A DNA stretch of 64,000 nt from DAOUMU01 sp034409055 (GTDB lineage Bacteria; Chloroflexota; Anaerolineae; 4572-78; J111): positions 3,160-67,159 of the forward strand of contig DAOUMU010000381.1 of assembly GCA_034409055.1 (NCBI GenBank), in the 5' to 3' direction. A model generated the notes under the pieces. It was not told where the DNA came from and did no database searches. It saw nothing but the letters and a program-made list of their open reading frames with translations. The position numbers were made by a program, and so were the translations under genes. Below, one piece after another: positions 1 through 7,731 of this stretch (position 1 is the stretch's first letter; each line of letters opens with the position of its first letter).

Positions 1-998
1 ACAGCGACGCGCTCTGCCCCACGCAGAAGAGCCAGGATGCCCGCATTCATCTGGCGCAGCAAAGGCCAGGTAATCACGCCGACCAGGATAGAGGCAGATA
101 GCGCAAAAACCAAGCTGGTCGTGATGGCAAAGTTGATTGCTGTTTGAAGTTGTTGCCGGGCTGTGGCGAGATCACGGGCGGCTTGTGGTTGAATTTGACC
201 CACTAACACTTCCTCGCCGGCGCGGAAAAGGATGGCCGCAAAGTTAGCAAAAAGAGCCTGTTGTTGATTCCGGGCGCTCAGCAGGCGTAAGCCCAGGGCT
301 TCAATCTTATCAAACATCTGTTCAATTTGCGCGGCCCAACCCCGTTCTTCAACCGTGGTCGCCATAGCCTTGAATTGTTCCAGATGATGTCGAAAGCCAA
401 CCGCGGCCTCACTGAAACGGACCGGTTCGGTTTCGGTTGGGGAGGCCAGGTAAGCGGTGACTGCCAGAAACATCTCGCGCAAGTGATCGTGCATACCGCT
501 CACCACTTGCTGGTAAGCTGCATTGTCGGGGCGAGCGGCGCGGACCGGGCCAGTTAGCAACGTGTTTAGCGTTGCCTGAGCTACCTCCAAATCTGCCAGA
601 TCACCGGTCTGACGATCTCGCAACTGGATCAACTCCTGGCCAATTTCGGTGGCCTGTTGGTAGGTGACCGTCAACACATCGGCCCAGGCCTGCTCCTGGG
701 TCGTCAAACTTTGCGCTTGATAGTTGGCCACATCCTGTTGAAACTTCCGCAGTTGTTCATCAAATTGGACAGCAAACCCCGTTTCACCCTCCATGATGTA
801 GCGATACAAGGCTGCCTCAGCATCACGCAGTCCGGCCTGCATCTGGATGGCCACTAATTGCTGGTTAAGGCCAACCGTTTCGATGGTTTGCATGGCTGTG
901 GTGATAGTACGGGCCAAAAACCCTAACGCCAGTAAATTGACCCCTAAAGCCAGACCCAAAAAAACGACCAGAAGCAATAATTTTAACCTGATGCGCAT
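1..998 (-). CDS. Transmembrane sensor protein (HAMP-containing), C-terminus beyond window
   Basis: An open frame runs from an ATG at 998 to the window edge (332 codons seen), with GGAAG about eight bases upstream of the start. Residues about 6-28 form a hydrophobic N-terminal helix. Residues 30-283 are a long helical, presumably extracytoplasmic region, and residues about 284-306 form a second transmembrane helix. Right after it comes WPLLRQMNAGILALLRG, with the proline and heptad pattern that opens a HAMP domain. This architecture is typical of histidine kinases, chemoreceptors and cyclase/phosphodiesterase sensors. The output domain is off the edge, so the signalling class cannot be decided. 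The sensor region gave no recognisable ligand motif; CHASE3 or a four-helix-bundle type is a guess from its helicity. Confidence 0.75.
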   Translation of the reverse strand, partial: MRIRLKLLLLVVFLGLALGVNLLALGFLARTITTAMQTIETVGLNQQLVAIQMQAGLRDAEAALYRYIMEGETGFAVQFDEQLRKFQQDVANYQAQSLTTQEQAWADVLTVTYQQATEIGQELIQLRDRQTGDLADLEVAQATLNTLLTGPVRAARPDNAAYQQVVSGMHDHLREMFLAVTAYLASPTETEPVRFSEAAVGFRHHLEQFKAMATTVEERGWAAQIEQMFDKIEALGLRLLSARNQQQALFANFAAILFRAGEEVLVGQIQPQAARDLATARQQLQTAINFAITTSLVFALSASILVGVITWPLLRQMNAGILALLRGAERVA

Positions 999-2112
999 GT
1001 AGTGTCTTCCACAATTTACTAAAATCCGTCATCAGCTTTAATGATACGCCAAACAATTCCATTCGCCAACATTGTCTTGAAGAATTTTTGGTTCCGTCTC
1101 GTCCAAGATGGGTTTTTTTAGGGTATAGAAAGGCTGGCCCAGTCGAAGGCCAGCTTTGTTGTTTGGGCCAATGGGCAACGGTTGGGGTGGAGGCGGCTAG
1201 CCAGGTTGAAGGCAGTTTCTGAGGTTGGCCGGTTTGCGGCGGTGTCGGTGGGTGAGGGGAGTTTGAGCCAAGACGGGAGAGGGTGGCTTAACAACTGAAC
1301 TCTTGGGGCAACTGGCTTTCACTACGTCAAAGATGTGTGCCATAAAGCACGGGCCTTTGTCAAGCTCCGTTGTTTTCCCGGATACCCTACGTCAGCATAT
1401 CCTGGGCATTACCCCAGGCATTAGGCGCTTATTCCGCTCACATCGACAAAAAATTGTCGATATCTGTTTAGCCACACGGACGGAAAAAACACAGACAAAA
1501 AGAAAAAAGGTCCGTGTTTCTTCCTGTCCGTGTGGAACTACCCAACAAGGGTCTCATTTTCCAAGCGTAGTCTTGGACAAATGCGTAGCTTCTTAGGGCG
1601 TCCTTCCCCGCTGAAGCATCTGGTCGGTTGCCTACTCGGTCAATCTTTCGACAAGCTCAGGACAAGCGCCGAGAGCGACAGCGGGGTTACTCCGTTCCCT
1701 GGATTGATGGGTTCGTGACCGTAGAGCTTGCCCTGAGCGCAGCCGAAGGATTGCTGCTTCGCTTCGTGGCCGGTATCCTTTCGGATGGTTACTACTTCAG
1801 AAGGATGAATTCAGAAGGCGGAAGGATGAACTTCTAAATCCTTTTCATCCTTCATCCTTCCAAATACCCAGCGTTGGCCCGTTCTCCTTGACGACGCTTC
1901 AACCATATCTTTACTCATCGTTGACCGTAGCCACTTGCTCGACGAGGTCACCCCGTCTGGCTCGCGGTTTATCGCCTTTCCACCCCGCTTTCGACGTTTG
2001 AGGACCGGTCGCCCGCCGAGGGGTGGTGCTATCTCCCATCCACCGGGGAGGTCGGAGTTGATGGATACGCCGTTGTGGTGTATCATCTCACCAACCTGGA
2101 CACACAGTTATC
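999..2112. other. Gene-free spacer with palindromic repeat debris
   Basis: I see no convincing gene here. The region holds several inverted repeats: a hairpin at about 1129-1158 (AAGGCTGGCC paired with GGCCAGCTTT), a long inverted repeat at 1472-1535 (CCACACGGACGG paired with TCCGTGTGG around an A-rich centre), fragments of the kind GACAAGCTCAGGACAAGC and GCTTGCCCTGAGCGCAGCC at about 1650-1760, and short GAAGGATGAA repeats at 1800-1860. These look like dispersed intergenic repeats. 1870-2112 has no feature I can name; it is the left flank of the group II intron. Confidence 0.5.
1472..1535. repeat. Inverted repeat, about 64 bp
   Basis: CCACACGGACGG at 1472-1483 pairs with CCTGTCCGTGTGG at the right end, with an A-rich loop that itself holds a second copy of GTCCGTGT. 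It is not followed by a T-run on either strand, so I read it as a dispersed palindrome rather than a terminator. Confidence 0.5.
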
Positions 2113-2659
2113 GGTGCTCCTAACTCACCTGGCGTAGATGGCGCACCCCCGGCGGAGAGACGGAATCCTTCGGCACTCCCTACGGTCGCAGGACAAGCTC
2201 TAACCCGCGCATTGAGGCAATGACACGGAACGTGCTAAGCCCGTAGTCCTCCCTCTGGGAAAGCGAGCCGCAAGGTGAGCCGATAGGGCTGCGGGTAAGG
2301 GATGCTGGACGCGAAGCGAGCGAAAGCCCTCTTGTAACGAGAGGGATAGGGGTTCAGACTTTGCCCCACGCGAAAGCGGGCAGACTTCCAGCAGGTGTTT
2401 CGTCACGAGAAAGCTTGGTTAGCCACCTTAAAACGGGCAGGCAGATGACGGTAAGGAGTAATCCGAACGGGTGCGCCCGTTAACGGAGAAACCGTGTGGC
2501 GGTTCCAAGGGTGTATCGTGAAGGTGTGGCAGGTTAGACCAGCCCCACCGCGTTCCCACGATCAATGGGGGCGTTTGAGATGCTTGAGCGGCCTGACGGG
2601 AAACTGTCACGGGCCGTTTTAGGGGGCGGGGCAGCGGCAACGCTGCCCTGCTACCCGAC
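2113..2659 (+). ncRNA. ORF-less group II intron (ribozyme), boundaries approximate
   Basis: Domain V is clear at 2586-2620. It starts GAGCGGCC (catalytic AGC triad at 2587-2589), has the inner stem TGACGG/CTGTCA closed by a GAAA tetraloop, a two-base CG bulge, and the return strand GGCCGTTT. Domain VI follows at about 2627-2659 as a GC-rich hairpin with a GCAA loop, ending CTACCCGAC, which fits the usual AY 3' end. The 5' end is proposed at 2113-2114, where GGTGCTCC pairs with GGCGCACC at 2140, like the first stem of domain I; GTGCT deviates from the usual GUGYG. The whole is about 550 nt, with a tiny domain IV and no reverse transcriptase, so it would need a maturase in trans. The 5' boundary is the weakest part. 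Confidence 0.7.
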
Positions 2660-2706
2660 CAGTTGATTTAATGAACACAACCTGTTACATCATTATGAAA
2701 TTACTA

Positions 2707-2741
2707 GGGTAGTCAATATATTCAAATGACTACTCTTTTTT
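2707..2741 (+). terminator. Intrinsic terminator downstream of the group II intron
   Basis: GTAGTCA (within 2707-2715) pairs with TGACTAC (2727-2733) around an eleven-base loop and is followed by TCTTTTTT. It separates the intron transcript from the A+T-rich two-gene island that begins downstream. Confidence 0.65.
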
Positions 2742-2815
2742 GTACCCCAAAGAATATTTTCACCACTATATGTTGTGTACGTTGATATTGATATACAAAA
2801 TGTAGTGAATAATAG

Positions 2816-2844
2816 TTGTAACTAGGCGGATTACATGCTACAAT
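2816..2844 (+). promoter_or_regulatory. Sigma70-type promoter for the zinc-ribbon/HEPN pair
   Basis: TTGTAA (2816-2821), a 17-base spacer, then TACAAT (2839-2844). It lies 40 bases upstream of the TTG start at 2885, which has its own AAGGGG ribosome site at 2871-2876. Confidence 0.55.
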
Positions 2845-2884
2845 ATTAGATAATTTGTTCTAGGAAAAGAAAGGGGTAGCAAAA

Positions 2885-4042
2885 TTGGAAATACAGGTTT
2901 GTTTTAAGTGTGAAAGTAAATTACCTGATCGAGCTATCTATTGCCCAAACTGTGCGGTACAAGTGCGTTGTAAGAATTGTCTTGATGTTTTAGAACAAGA
3001 TGCAAAAGCGTGTGTTATATGTGGGACTTTGACAGGAGAAGGTGGTGAGCATAAAACGACTAATGGTGTAGCCTCGTCCTCTGTTGCCCCAAATACAATC
3101 GAATTTCGCGAAACTCATAAAAGCCGTTCTTTACGCGCTACCTTTACCGATGAAGTTGGGAAAGATTTGAATAAAACTGTAAACCTGCTTCTCTCTAGCC
3201 GTATCAGGATAAATAACAATTTACCGCAGTTTTCCGAGGAAGTTGGGGCCGATGAACAAAAACAACTGTTGGCGACTACTGGTATTATTGAAACTCCAGA
3301 TGAAGATATCGGAACAGTAATTGATTCTACTATAAGTGACGGTGTCCAACAACCCCCAGAAAAAAAGGATACCGATAGGTTAAGCAAAATATTCCGCCTT
3401 GAAGGAACACAGTTAAAGTTGATTGACCCAAGATTAAAAGCAAACAGCAAAGTAGATTTTGCCCGCCGACTTAGTATCTTGTTTCTTTATGCTCATGCAC
3501 TAAATGGGAAAACGCGAGTGCCGCGTAGTGATTTAAATAACGTCTTAAATCAGTGTAGTGTTTACGATAGCAATGCTCGTAAATGGATTTCAAATACTCC
3601 TCACCTACTTGTAGATAATGACTTGTTAGAACTGAGTGTGCTTGGGCGAGAAAGGGCCATTGAAATTTTAGATGAGATAGTCAACCCTGATCTGCCAAAT
3701 TCTTGGGAGCTTGGAACCACTTCTCGAAAGCGCAATGGCAGACGTGGTAGTGCCGAGGACAAAACTACTGAAGGTGCTAAATCCAATAGTAAAAAATCAA
3801 GTAAAAAGTCAAAGACCACATCATCCCGCAAACTCGGCCCTACACAGTTGTTAGATGACTTGATAACACAAGGATTCTTCAATGAAAAGCGCATTCTGAA
3901 TGACATAATAAAACACAGTAGTTCAAGTTTAGCATATCATTATAAGCCGAATCAATTGTCGCCTATACTAACTAGATTTGTGCGAGACAAAAAATTGAAG
4001 CGTGAAAAGAATAGCGATGGCCAATACGAGTACTTCACCTAA
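2885..4042 (+). CDS. N-terminal double zinc-ribbon protein, unknown function
   Basis: 385 residues from a TTG with AAGGGG eight bases upstream. Residues 6-46 carry four CxxC knuckles (CFKC, CPNC, CKNC, CVIC), a double zinc ribbon. The middle (about 70-165) is Ser/Thr/Glu-rich and probably disordered. Residues 165-270 look globular (RRLSILFLYAHAL), followed by a Lys/Ser-rich linker and a last compact segment (about 310-385) that could be a winged-helix-like unit; I cannot name a family. The gene is visibly richer in A+T than the housekeeping genes downstream and overlaps the next gene, so the two are probably translated together. The pair lies between a group II intron and an IS110 element, suggesting horizontal transfer. 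A defence or regulatory role is only inferred from context. Confidence 0.75.
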   Translation: MEIQVCFKCESKLPDRAIYCPNCAVQVRCKNCLDVLEQDAKACVICGTLTGEGGEHKTTNGVASSSVAPNTIEFRETHKSRSLRATFTDEVGKDLNKTVNLLLSSRIRINNNLPQFSEEVGADEQKQLLATTGIIETPDEDIGTVIDSTISDGVQQPPEKKDTDRLSKIFRLEGTQLKLIDPRLKANSKVDFARRLSILFLYAHALNGKTRVPRSDLNNVLNQCSVYDSNARKWISNTPHLLVDNDLLELSVLGRERAIEILDEIVNPDLPNSWELGTTSRKRNGRRGSAEDKTTEGAKSNSKKSSKKSKTTSSRKLGPTQLLDDLITQGFFNEKRILNDIIKHSSSSLAYHYKPNQLSPILTRFVRDKKLKREKNSDGQYEYFT

Positions 4043-4826
4043 TGCGCCAGCTTTAGAGGCTGCATTAGCCAATATTCCAAGAAAGTTTCGTAATCGAATT
4101 ATCGAAACCTATCTTGAAATCAAAAAGCGTTACAGTGAGGCGATGTTCGACTCCTCATTTGATACGGCTGGCCTTAGTGCTGGAAAATTTAGTGAGACGA
4201 CTCTTCGGTTTTTACAACACGAATTAACTGGAACCCATATACCTTTTGGCAAGCATATCCACAATTTTCCAGACGAGGCCCAAAAATTAATTCAACTCCC
4301 AACCACTTCAGGAGTTGAATCATTGCGTATCATTATTCCTCGTGCTCTTGTGTTTCTTTATACCCTCCGGGGGAAGCGAGGCATTGGTCATGTTGGTGGT
4401 GACGTAGAGGCCAATGGAATCGATGCCGCGACAATTGTACGTATTACAGACTGGATTGTATGCGAATTGATAAGAATTTATCACAAATTGTCTTTGGAAG
4501 AAGCACAAGCTATTGTTGATACACTCTCTGCCCGGAACTTGCCGGATATATGGGAGGTCGCAGGAAGAAAACGGATTTTGCGAACCGACCTTAATTTTGG
4601 ACAAAAAGTATTACTTCTCACTTATGCAGATAGTAAAGGGGGAGTCTTGGTTGAAGATTTATATGACTGGGTCGAGCATAACAATATGGGTAACTTCAAA
4701 AGCCATGTATTATCTCCTTTGCATCAAAAAAAATTAATTGAATTTGACCGGGAGTCACAAATAGTATTTTTGTCGCCTACTGGCGTTAAAGAGGTCGAGG
4801 AGAATATTCTCTCAAAAGTTGTTTAG
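4017..4826 (+). CDS. HEPN-like protein with R-x6-H motif, unknown function
   Basis: I start at ATG 4017 (a GTG at 4002 is possible); this overlaps the upstream stop by 26 bases. 269 residues. The centre contains a helical segment with RGKRGIGHVGGDVEANGIDA, about residues 119-138. This looks like the R-x4-6-H signature and flanking GH of HEPN-type abortive-infection proteins, followed by a second long helix. The C-terminal third (after about residue 190) resembles a winged helix. HEPN proteins are commonly RNases in toxin, anti-phage or RNA-processing systems. The sequence shows only the motif; nuclease activity is inference. It is A+T-rich like its partner. Confidence 0.7.
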   Translation: MANTSTSPNAPALEAALANIPRKFRNRIIETYLEIKKRYSEAMFDSSFDTAGLSAGKFSETTLRFLQHELTGTHIPFGKHIHNFPDEAQKLIQLPTTSGVESLRIIIPRALVFLYTLRGKRGIGHVGGDVEANGIDAATIVRITDWIVCELIRIYHKLSLEEAQAIVDTLSARNLPDIWEVAGRKRILRTDLNFGQKVLLLTYADSKGGVLVEDLYDWVEHNNMGNFKSHVLSPLHQKKLIEFDRESQIVFLSPTGVKEVEENILSKVV

Positions 4827-5245
4827 TAAAAAAACTACTTGCCTAAGCACAAAACTGCCTTCTATGCGGGGGATTTTGTCAAATCGGAGGGGTGATTTTA
4901 GCCATGCTCATACTCCCGTTTTGGGACAGCCCCCCCCTATCGGCTCATGTCTTACTTCTATGGCCACTGAGTTTAGGCCTTATTCAGTTGTTTTCGGTCC
5001 CCTTCCCCACTGTCCAGCCCTACCGCTGGCCGCTGCCTGAAGCGTCGGGCCTTATTCGCGCCGAACCACCTTCTATCCGTGCTGACCGTTGGGGGTCAGA
5101 CACCCGATACTGTTTTCGCCTCGGGGCGATTTGGCAGCGCTGGGGGAGCGGTACCCCTCTAACAAACGGTTCCTGAACAGGAAACCCGGCTGCCTCTACG
5201 GACCGCTCCCACCAGCGAGACCGACATTGGGACAGGTGGTTCGGC
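4827..5245 (-). other. Noncoding right end of the IS110-like element (possible bridge RNA region)
   Basis: No gene is seen. From about 4890 the composition returns to G+C-rich and matches the transposase gene that ends at 5246. This leaves some 350 bases of noncoding DNA downstream of the transposase (on its strand). In IS1111-type members of IS110 the guide or bridge RNA is encoded in such a noncoding end. No exact element boundary or direct repeat could be fixed by eye. Confidence 0.35.
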
Positions 5246-6360
5246 TCAACCCGATGGCGACAGCACCGCTCCGGCCGGCACCTCACCCGTTTCCAGATAA
5301 CGCCACAAGGCAATCAACAGCTTACGGGCCAGGGCCACAATACCGATCTTGCGCATTCGCTTGCTGCCGTGGCCGAAGCGGTCTTGATACCAGCGGCTCA
5401 GTTCACTCTCCGGCTGGAGATAGAGCCCACGCCAGGCAATCTCGATGGCCATAGCCCGGATGTAGCGATTGCCAGCCTTGTCAATACCCTGCTCCCGGTC
5501 ACTGGCCCCACTCTGATAAGGGGTCGGGGTCAGGCCGGCCAGGCCCCCGACTTCCCGCCGATTGCGGAAGTTCCGCCAGCTAAAGAACTCCATGGCATAC
5601 AGCCAGGCGGAGTTAGGGCCAATGGCCCGGAGCCGCAGCAGTTGGCGCACCATCTCGACTGCCGGGTCGGTAGAGTGGCGGATGGCTGCTCGCCGTTCGG
5701 CTTCCAGAGCTTTGATTTGAGCACTGACCAGTTGCAGCCGCTCATACTCCCGCTGCAACCGCGCTTTCAAGCCAGGCGGCAAGGAGGCGCCAGCCCACAA
5801 TTGGACGCTCTCCAACTGTTTCAAGAAGTCCTTCTTGACCGCCAAGCGTACCCCCTGGCTGACCAACAGCCCCTTGATGCGGTTGACATGCTGTGTCCGC
5901 TCCCTTTTGAGCTGCAACAACTCCCGGTGCAACTGGCGACGGTCTTCCTGCTCCAAGGTGGGCACTTGGACCACGTGCCAGACCTTCGGTTCTCCATTGT
6001 GGTAGCGGATCAACATTGTCAAGAGCTTACCCAAATCCAACCGGTCTGTTTTGGCCCGTCGGGCCCGGCGATTGACCTCGATACTGGCCGCATCCACGAT
6101 CACATTCTCGATGCCCTCAGAGCGCAGGTAACGGTCCAGCCAGAAGCCATCCCGACCGGCCTCGTAGCAACTGACCACCCGGACCGGTTCGGTCAGCCTG
6201 AACCTTTTCTTGGCAGCGGCTATCTCCTGTTGCAGTCGTGGCAGGTCGCCCGCCGGGATGGTCCGCTGCCGGGGCTGTTGCCCCAAACCGATGGTGAAAC
6301 CCGGTTTCCAGTGGGCATTGCCCGGTTCAAAAGCTAGATAAGGGAGTTCCGAAATTTAAA
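4880..6360 (-). mobile_element. IS110-family insertion sequence, approximate extent
   Basis: Defined by the transposase at 5246-6355 and its G+C-rich noncoding flank at 4880-5245, which contrasts with the A+T-rich genes to the left. The transposase start is almost at the right edge, so the long noncoding end lies downstream of the gene, as in the IS1111 branch. Ends are estimated; no inverted repeats were resolved. Confidence 0.5.
5246..6355 (-). CDS. IS110-family transposase (DEDD recombinase)
   Basis: The frame is open from 6355, with no ATG. The possible starts are ATT at 6355 or TTG at 6286. The upstream start is preferred because the stretch LPYLAFEPGNAHWKPGF carries the first acidic residue of the RuvC-like fold (Glu here instead of the usual Asp). 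The other active-site residues are in YEAGRDGFW and KTDRLDLGKL. The C-terminal Transposase_20 part shows the helix-hairpin-helix (LRLRAIGPNSAW) and GLTPTPYQSG, where the catalytic serine of this family lies. Length (about 345-370 residues) is normal. IS110 elements move as circles without long terminal repeats. The lack of a standard start codon may mean the copy has decayed. Confidence 0.85.
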   Translation of the reverse strand: MSELPYLAFEPGNAHWKPGFTIGLGQQPRQRTIPAGDLPRLQQEIAAAKKRFRLTEPVRVVSCYEAGRDGFWLDRYLRSEGIENVIVDAASIEVNRRARRAKTDRLDLGKLLTMLIRYHNGEPKVWHVVQVPTLEQEDRRQLHRELLQLKRERTQHVNRIKGLLVSQGVRLAVKKDFLKQLESVQLWAGASLPPGLKARLQREYERLQLVSAQIKALEAERRAAIRHSTDPAVEMVRQLLRLRAIGPNSAWLYAMEFFSWRNFRNRREVGGLAGLTPTPYQSGASDREQGIDKAGNRYIRAMAIEIAWRGLYLQPESELSRWYQDRFGHGSKRMRKIGIVALARKLLIALWRYLETGEVPAGAVLSPSG

Positions 6361-6381
6361 TCATCCCAAAACTGTCGGCGA

Positions 6382-6452
6382 CGTGAAGCGTAAAACGTGA
6401 AACGTGAGGGTTTATGGCGTAAAAACATCACGTTTCACGTTTCACGTTTCAC
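6382..6452. repeat. ACGTTTCACGT inverted/tandem repeat
   Basis: CGTAAAACGTGAAACGTGA on the left is answered by TCACGTTTCACGTTTCACG on the right, a palindrome built of ten-base CACGTTT units. It sits immediately outside the IS110 transposase and carries no coding signal. Confidence 0.55.
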
Positions 6453-6645
6453 GGAGTTGGGACAATTATTTTTTCGGAACTGCCTAAAGCAAAGGCTTTG
6501 CGCTATACTGTACTTGATGGGTCGCTGTGGTGTTCATGGTTCACTCCTTTTTTTGAAAATATTGACATTCACTTTTTAAGGAGCATACACGCAGCGACCT
6601 TGATTCTCAAACTTACCCCTCCTCCATAGTATCTAACAACCTACG

Positions 6646-6753
6646 ATGAGCTATCTGCTCGATACGGATATATGTATCTACTGGCTGAACGGTCGGCAAA
6701 GCGTTAAAGACAAACTTTTGGCCGCCGGTTGGGATCAGGTAGCCATTCGATGA
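6646..6753 (+). pseudogene. Truncated VapC-type PIN toxin
   Basis: A 35-codon frame beginning MSYLLDTDICIYWLNGR matches the conserved start of VapC PIN-domain ribonucleases, with the first catalytic Asp in LLDTD. It stops at a TGA at 6751, whereas VapC proteins are about 130 residues, so only the first quarter remains. No antitoxin is seen. A palindromic mobile repeat starts six bases after the stop and may mark the breakpoint. Confidence 0.6.
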
Positions 6754-6758
6754 TTACC

Positions 6759-6883
6759 CAAGCTCAGTACATCCAAATTTGCTCTAGCTGGACCACAGTC
6801 TAGCGGCCAAAACGCGGACTGTCCCACGGGGAGGCTTCGCACTGGTCCGCTCCGAGCTTGAAAATTGGATCTGCTGAGACTTG
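6759..6883. mobile_element. MITE-like palindromic element, copy 1
   Basis: Terminal inverted repeats: CAAGCTCAGTACATCCAAAT at the left and, read on the other strand, CAAGTCTCAGCAGATCCAAT at the right. The interior (about 75 bases) is itself foldable. The same termini with a different interior occur inside mutS2 at 15858-15960. There is no coding capacity. Confidence 0.65.
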
Positions 6884-6975
6884 ATCCCAAAGGTCGTTGC
6901 CTGAGAGTGGCAAAATCGCGGCGTTATGTCAGATAGTCCCAAAGCAAATTACGCGAATCTTAACAGGAGATACTA

Positions 6976-7588
6976 ATGTTTAGCCCAGAGTTTCTACTAA
7001 CATCACTGGTCGTGGTTCTGATACCAGGAACAGGAGTGATTTATACGGTATCAACAGGTCTTTTTCGTGGCTGGCGAGCAAGCATCGCCGCAGCATTAGG
7101 TTGCACAGCAGGAATTATCCCGCACTTATCGGCAAGCATACTTGGATTATCTGCCATTCTTCATATGAGTGCTGTTGCCTTCCAGGGTTTGAAATTTGGG
7201 TGCTATCTATTTACTTTATCTTGCCTGGTCAATGTGGCGTGAAACAGGTGCGGTTAAATTTAATTCGCCTTCCTCCAAGAATGATCCTTGGCAAATCGCA
7301 AAGAAAGGTTTCTTGCTTAATATTCTTAACCCTAAACTGTCGATATTCTTCTTGGCCTTTCTGCCACTCTTTGTCTCGCCAAACACTTCATCACCAATAT
7401 TTGAGATGTTTATTCTGAGCGTTGTGTTCATGGCTATTACGCTAATCATTTTTATTTTGTATGGTATTACGGCAAATGGAGTTCGCAGGCACGTTATTAA
7501 CTCTCCAAGGCTAATTGTCTGGCTACAACGATCATTTGCAGTCACATTTGCAGCGCTTGGTGTTAAGCTTGCAATGACAGAACAATAA
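6976..7588 (+). pseudogene. LysE/RhtB-family amino-acid exporter, frameshifted
   Basis: The first frame starts at ATG 6976 (AGGAG nine bases upstream) and reads MFSPEFLLTSLVVVLIPGTG, the typical LysE N-terminus with its PG motif. It leaves frame near 7196-7203 at a GGG run. The protein continues one base over as GAIYLLYLAWSMW to a stop at 7588, with ILNPKLSIFFLAFLP, also a LysE hallmark. Joined, the two parts give about 204 residues, the normal family length, so a single small indel (one extra base or two lost) explains everything. It could also be a sequencing error. LysE proteins export amino acids such as lysine or homoserine; the substrate is not predictable. Base composition is A+T-rich. 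Confidence 0.75.
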
Positions 7589-7606
7589 CTCATTGGTGAA
7601 CAACTT

Positions 7607-7729
7607 GACGCAGGATATTTGTTTGCGGCTATGGCCTGCCAGACGCCGCAGTTGGGGGACCGGATCGGCCAGTGTAATGAGTGCGGGGCACTCGTCTTTC
7701 GTTTCAATAGCTGCCTATTGCGGGTGTGA
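7607..7729 (+). pseudogene. Remnant of an IS91-type transposase zinc-binding domain
   Basis: In one frame the DNA reads AAMACQTPQLGDRIGQCNEC followed by GALVFRFNSC and a stop at 7727. The pattern Cys-x2-Cys followed by NSC is that of the N-terminal zinc-binding domain of IS91/IS801 (Y2) transposases, where the next expected residues would be RNRHCPKCQ. The rest of the transposase is absent. Confidence 0.5.
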
Positions 7730-7731
7730 TA

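Noticed and set aside
2428..2640. Minus-strand frame of 70 codons across the intron
   Set aside because: It overlaps the conserved domain V hairpin and has no family or ribosome site; the RNA explanation is better.
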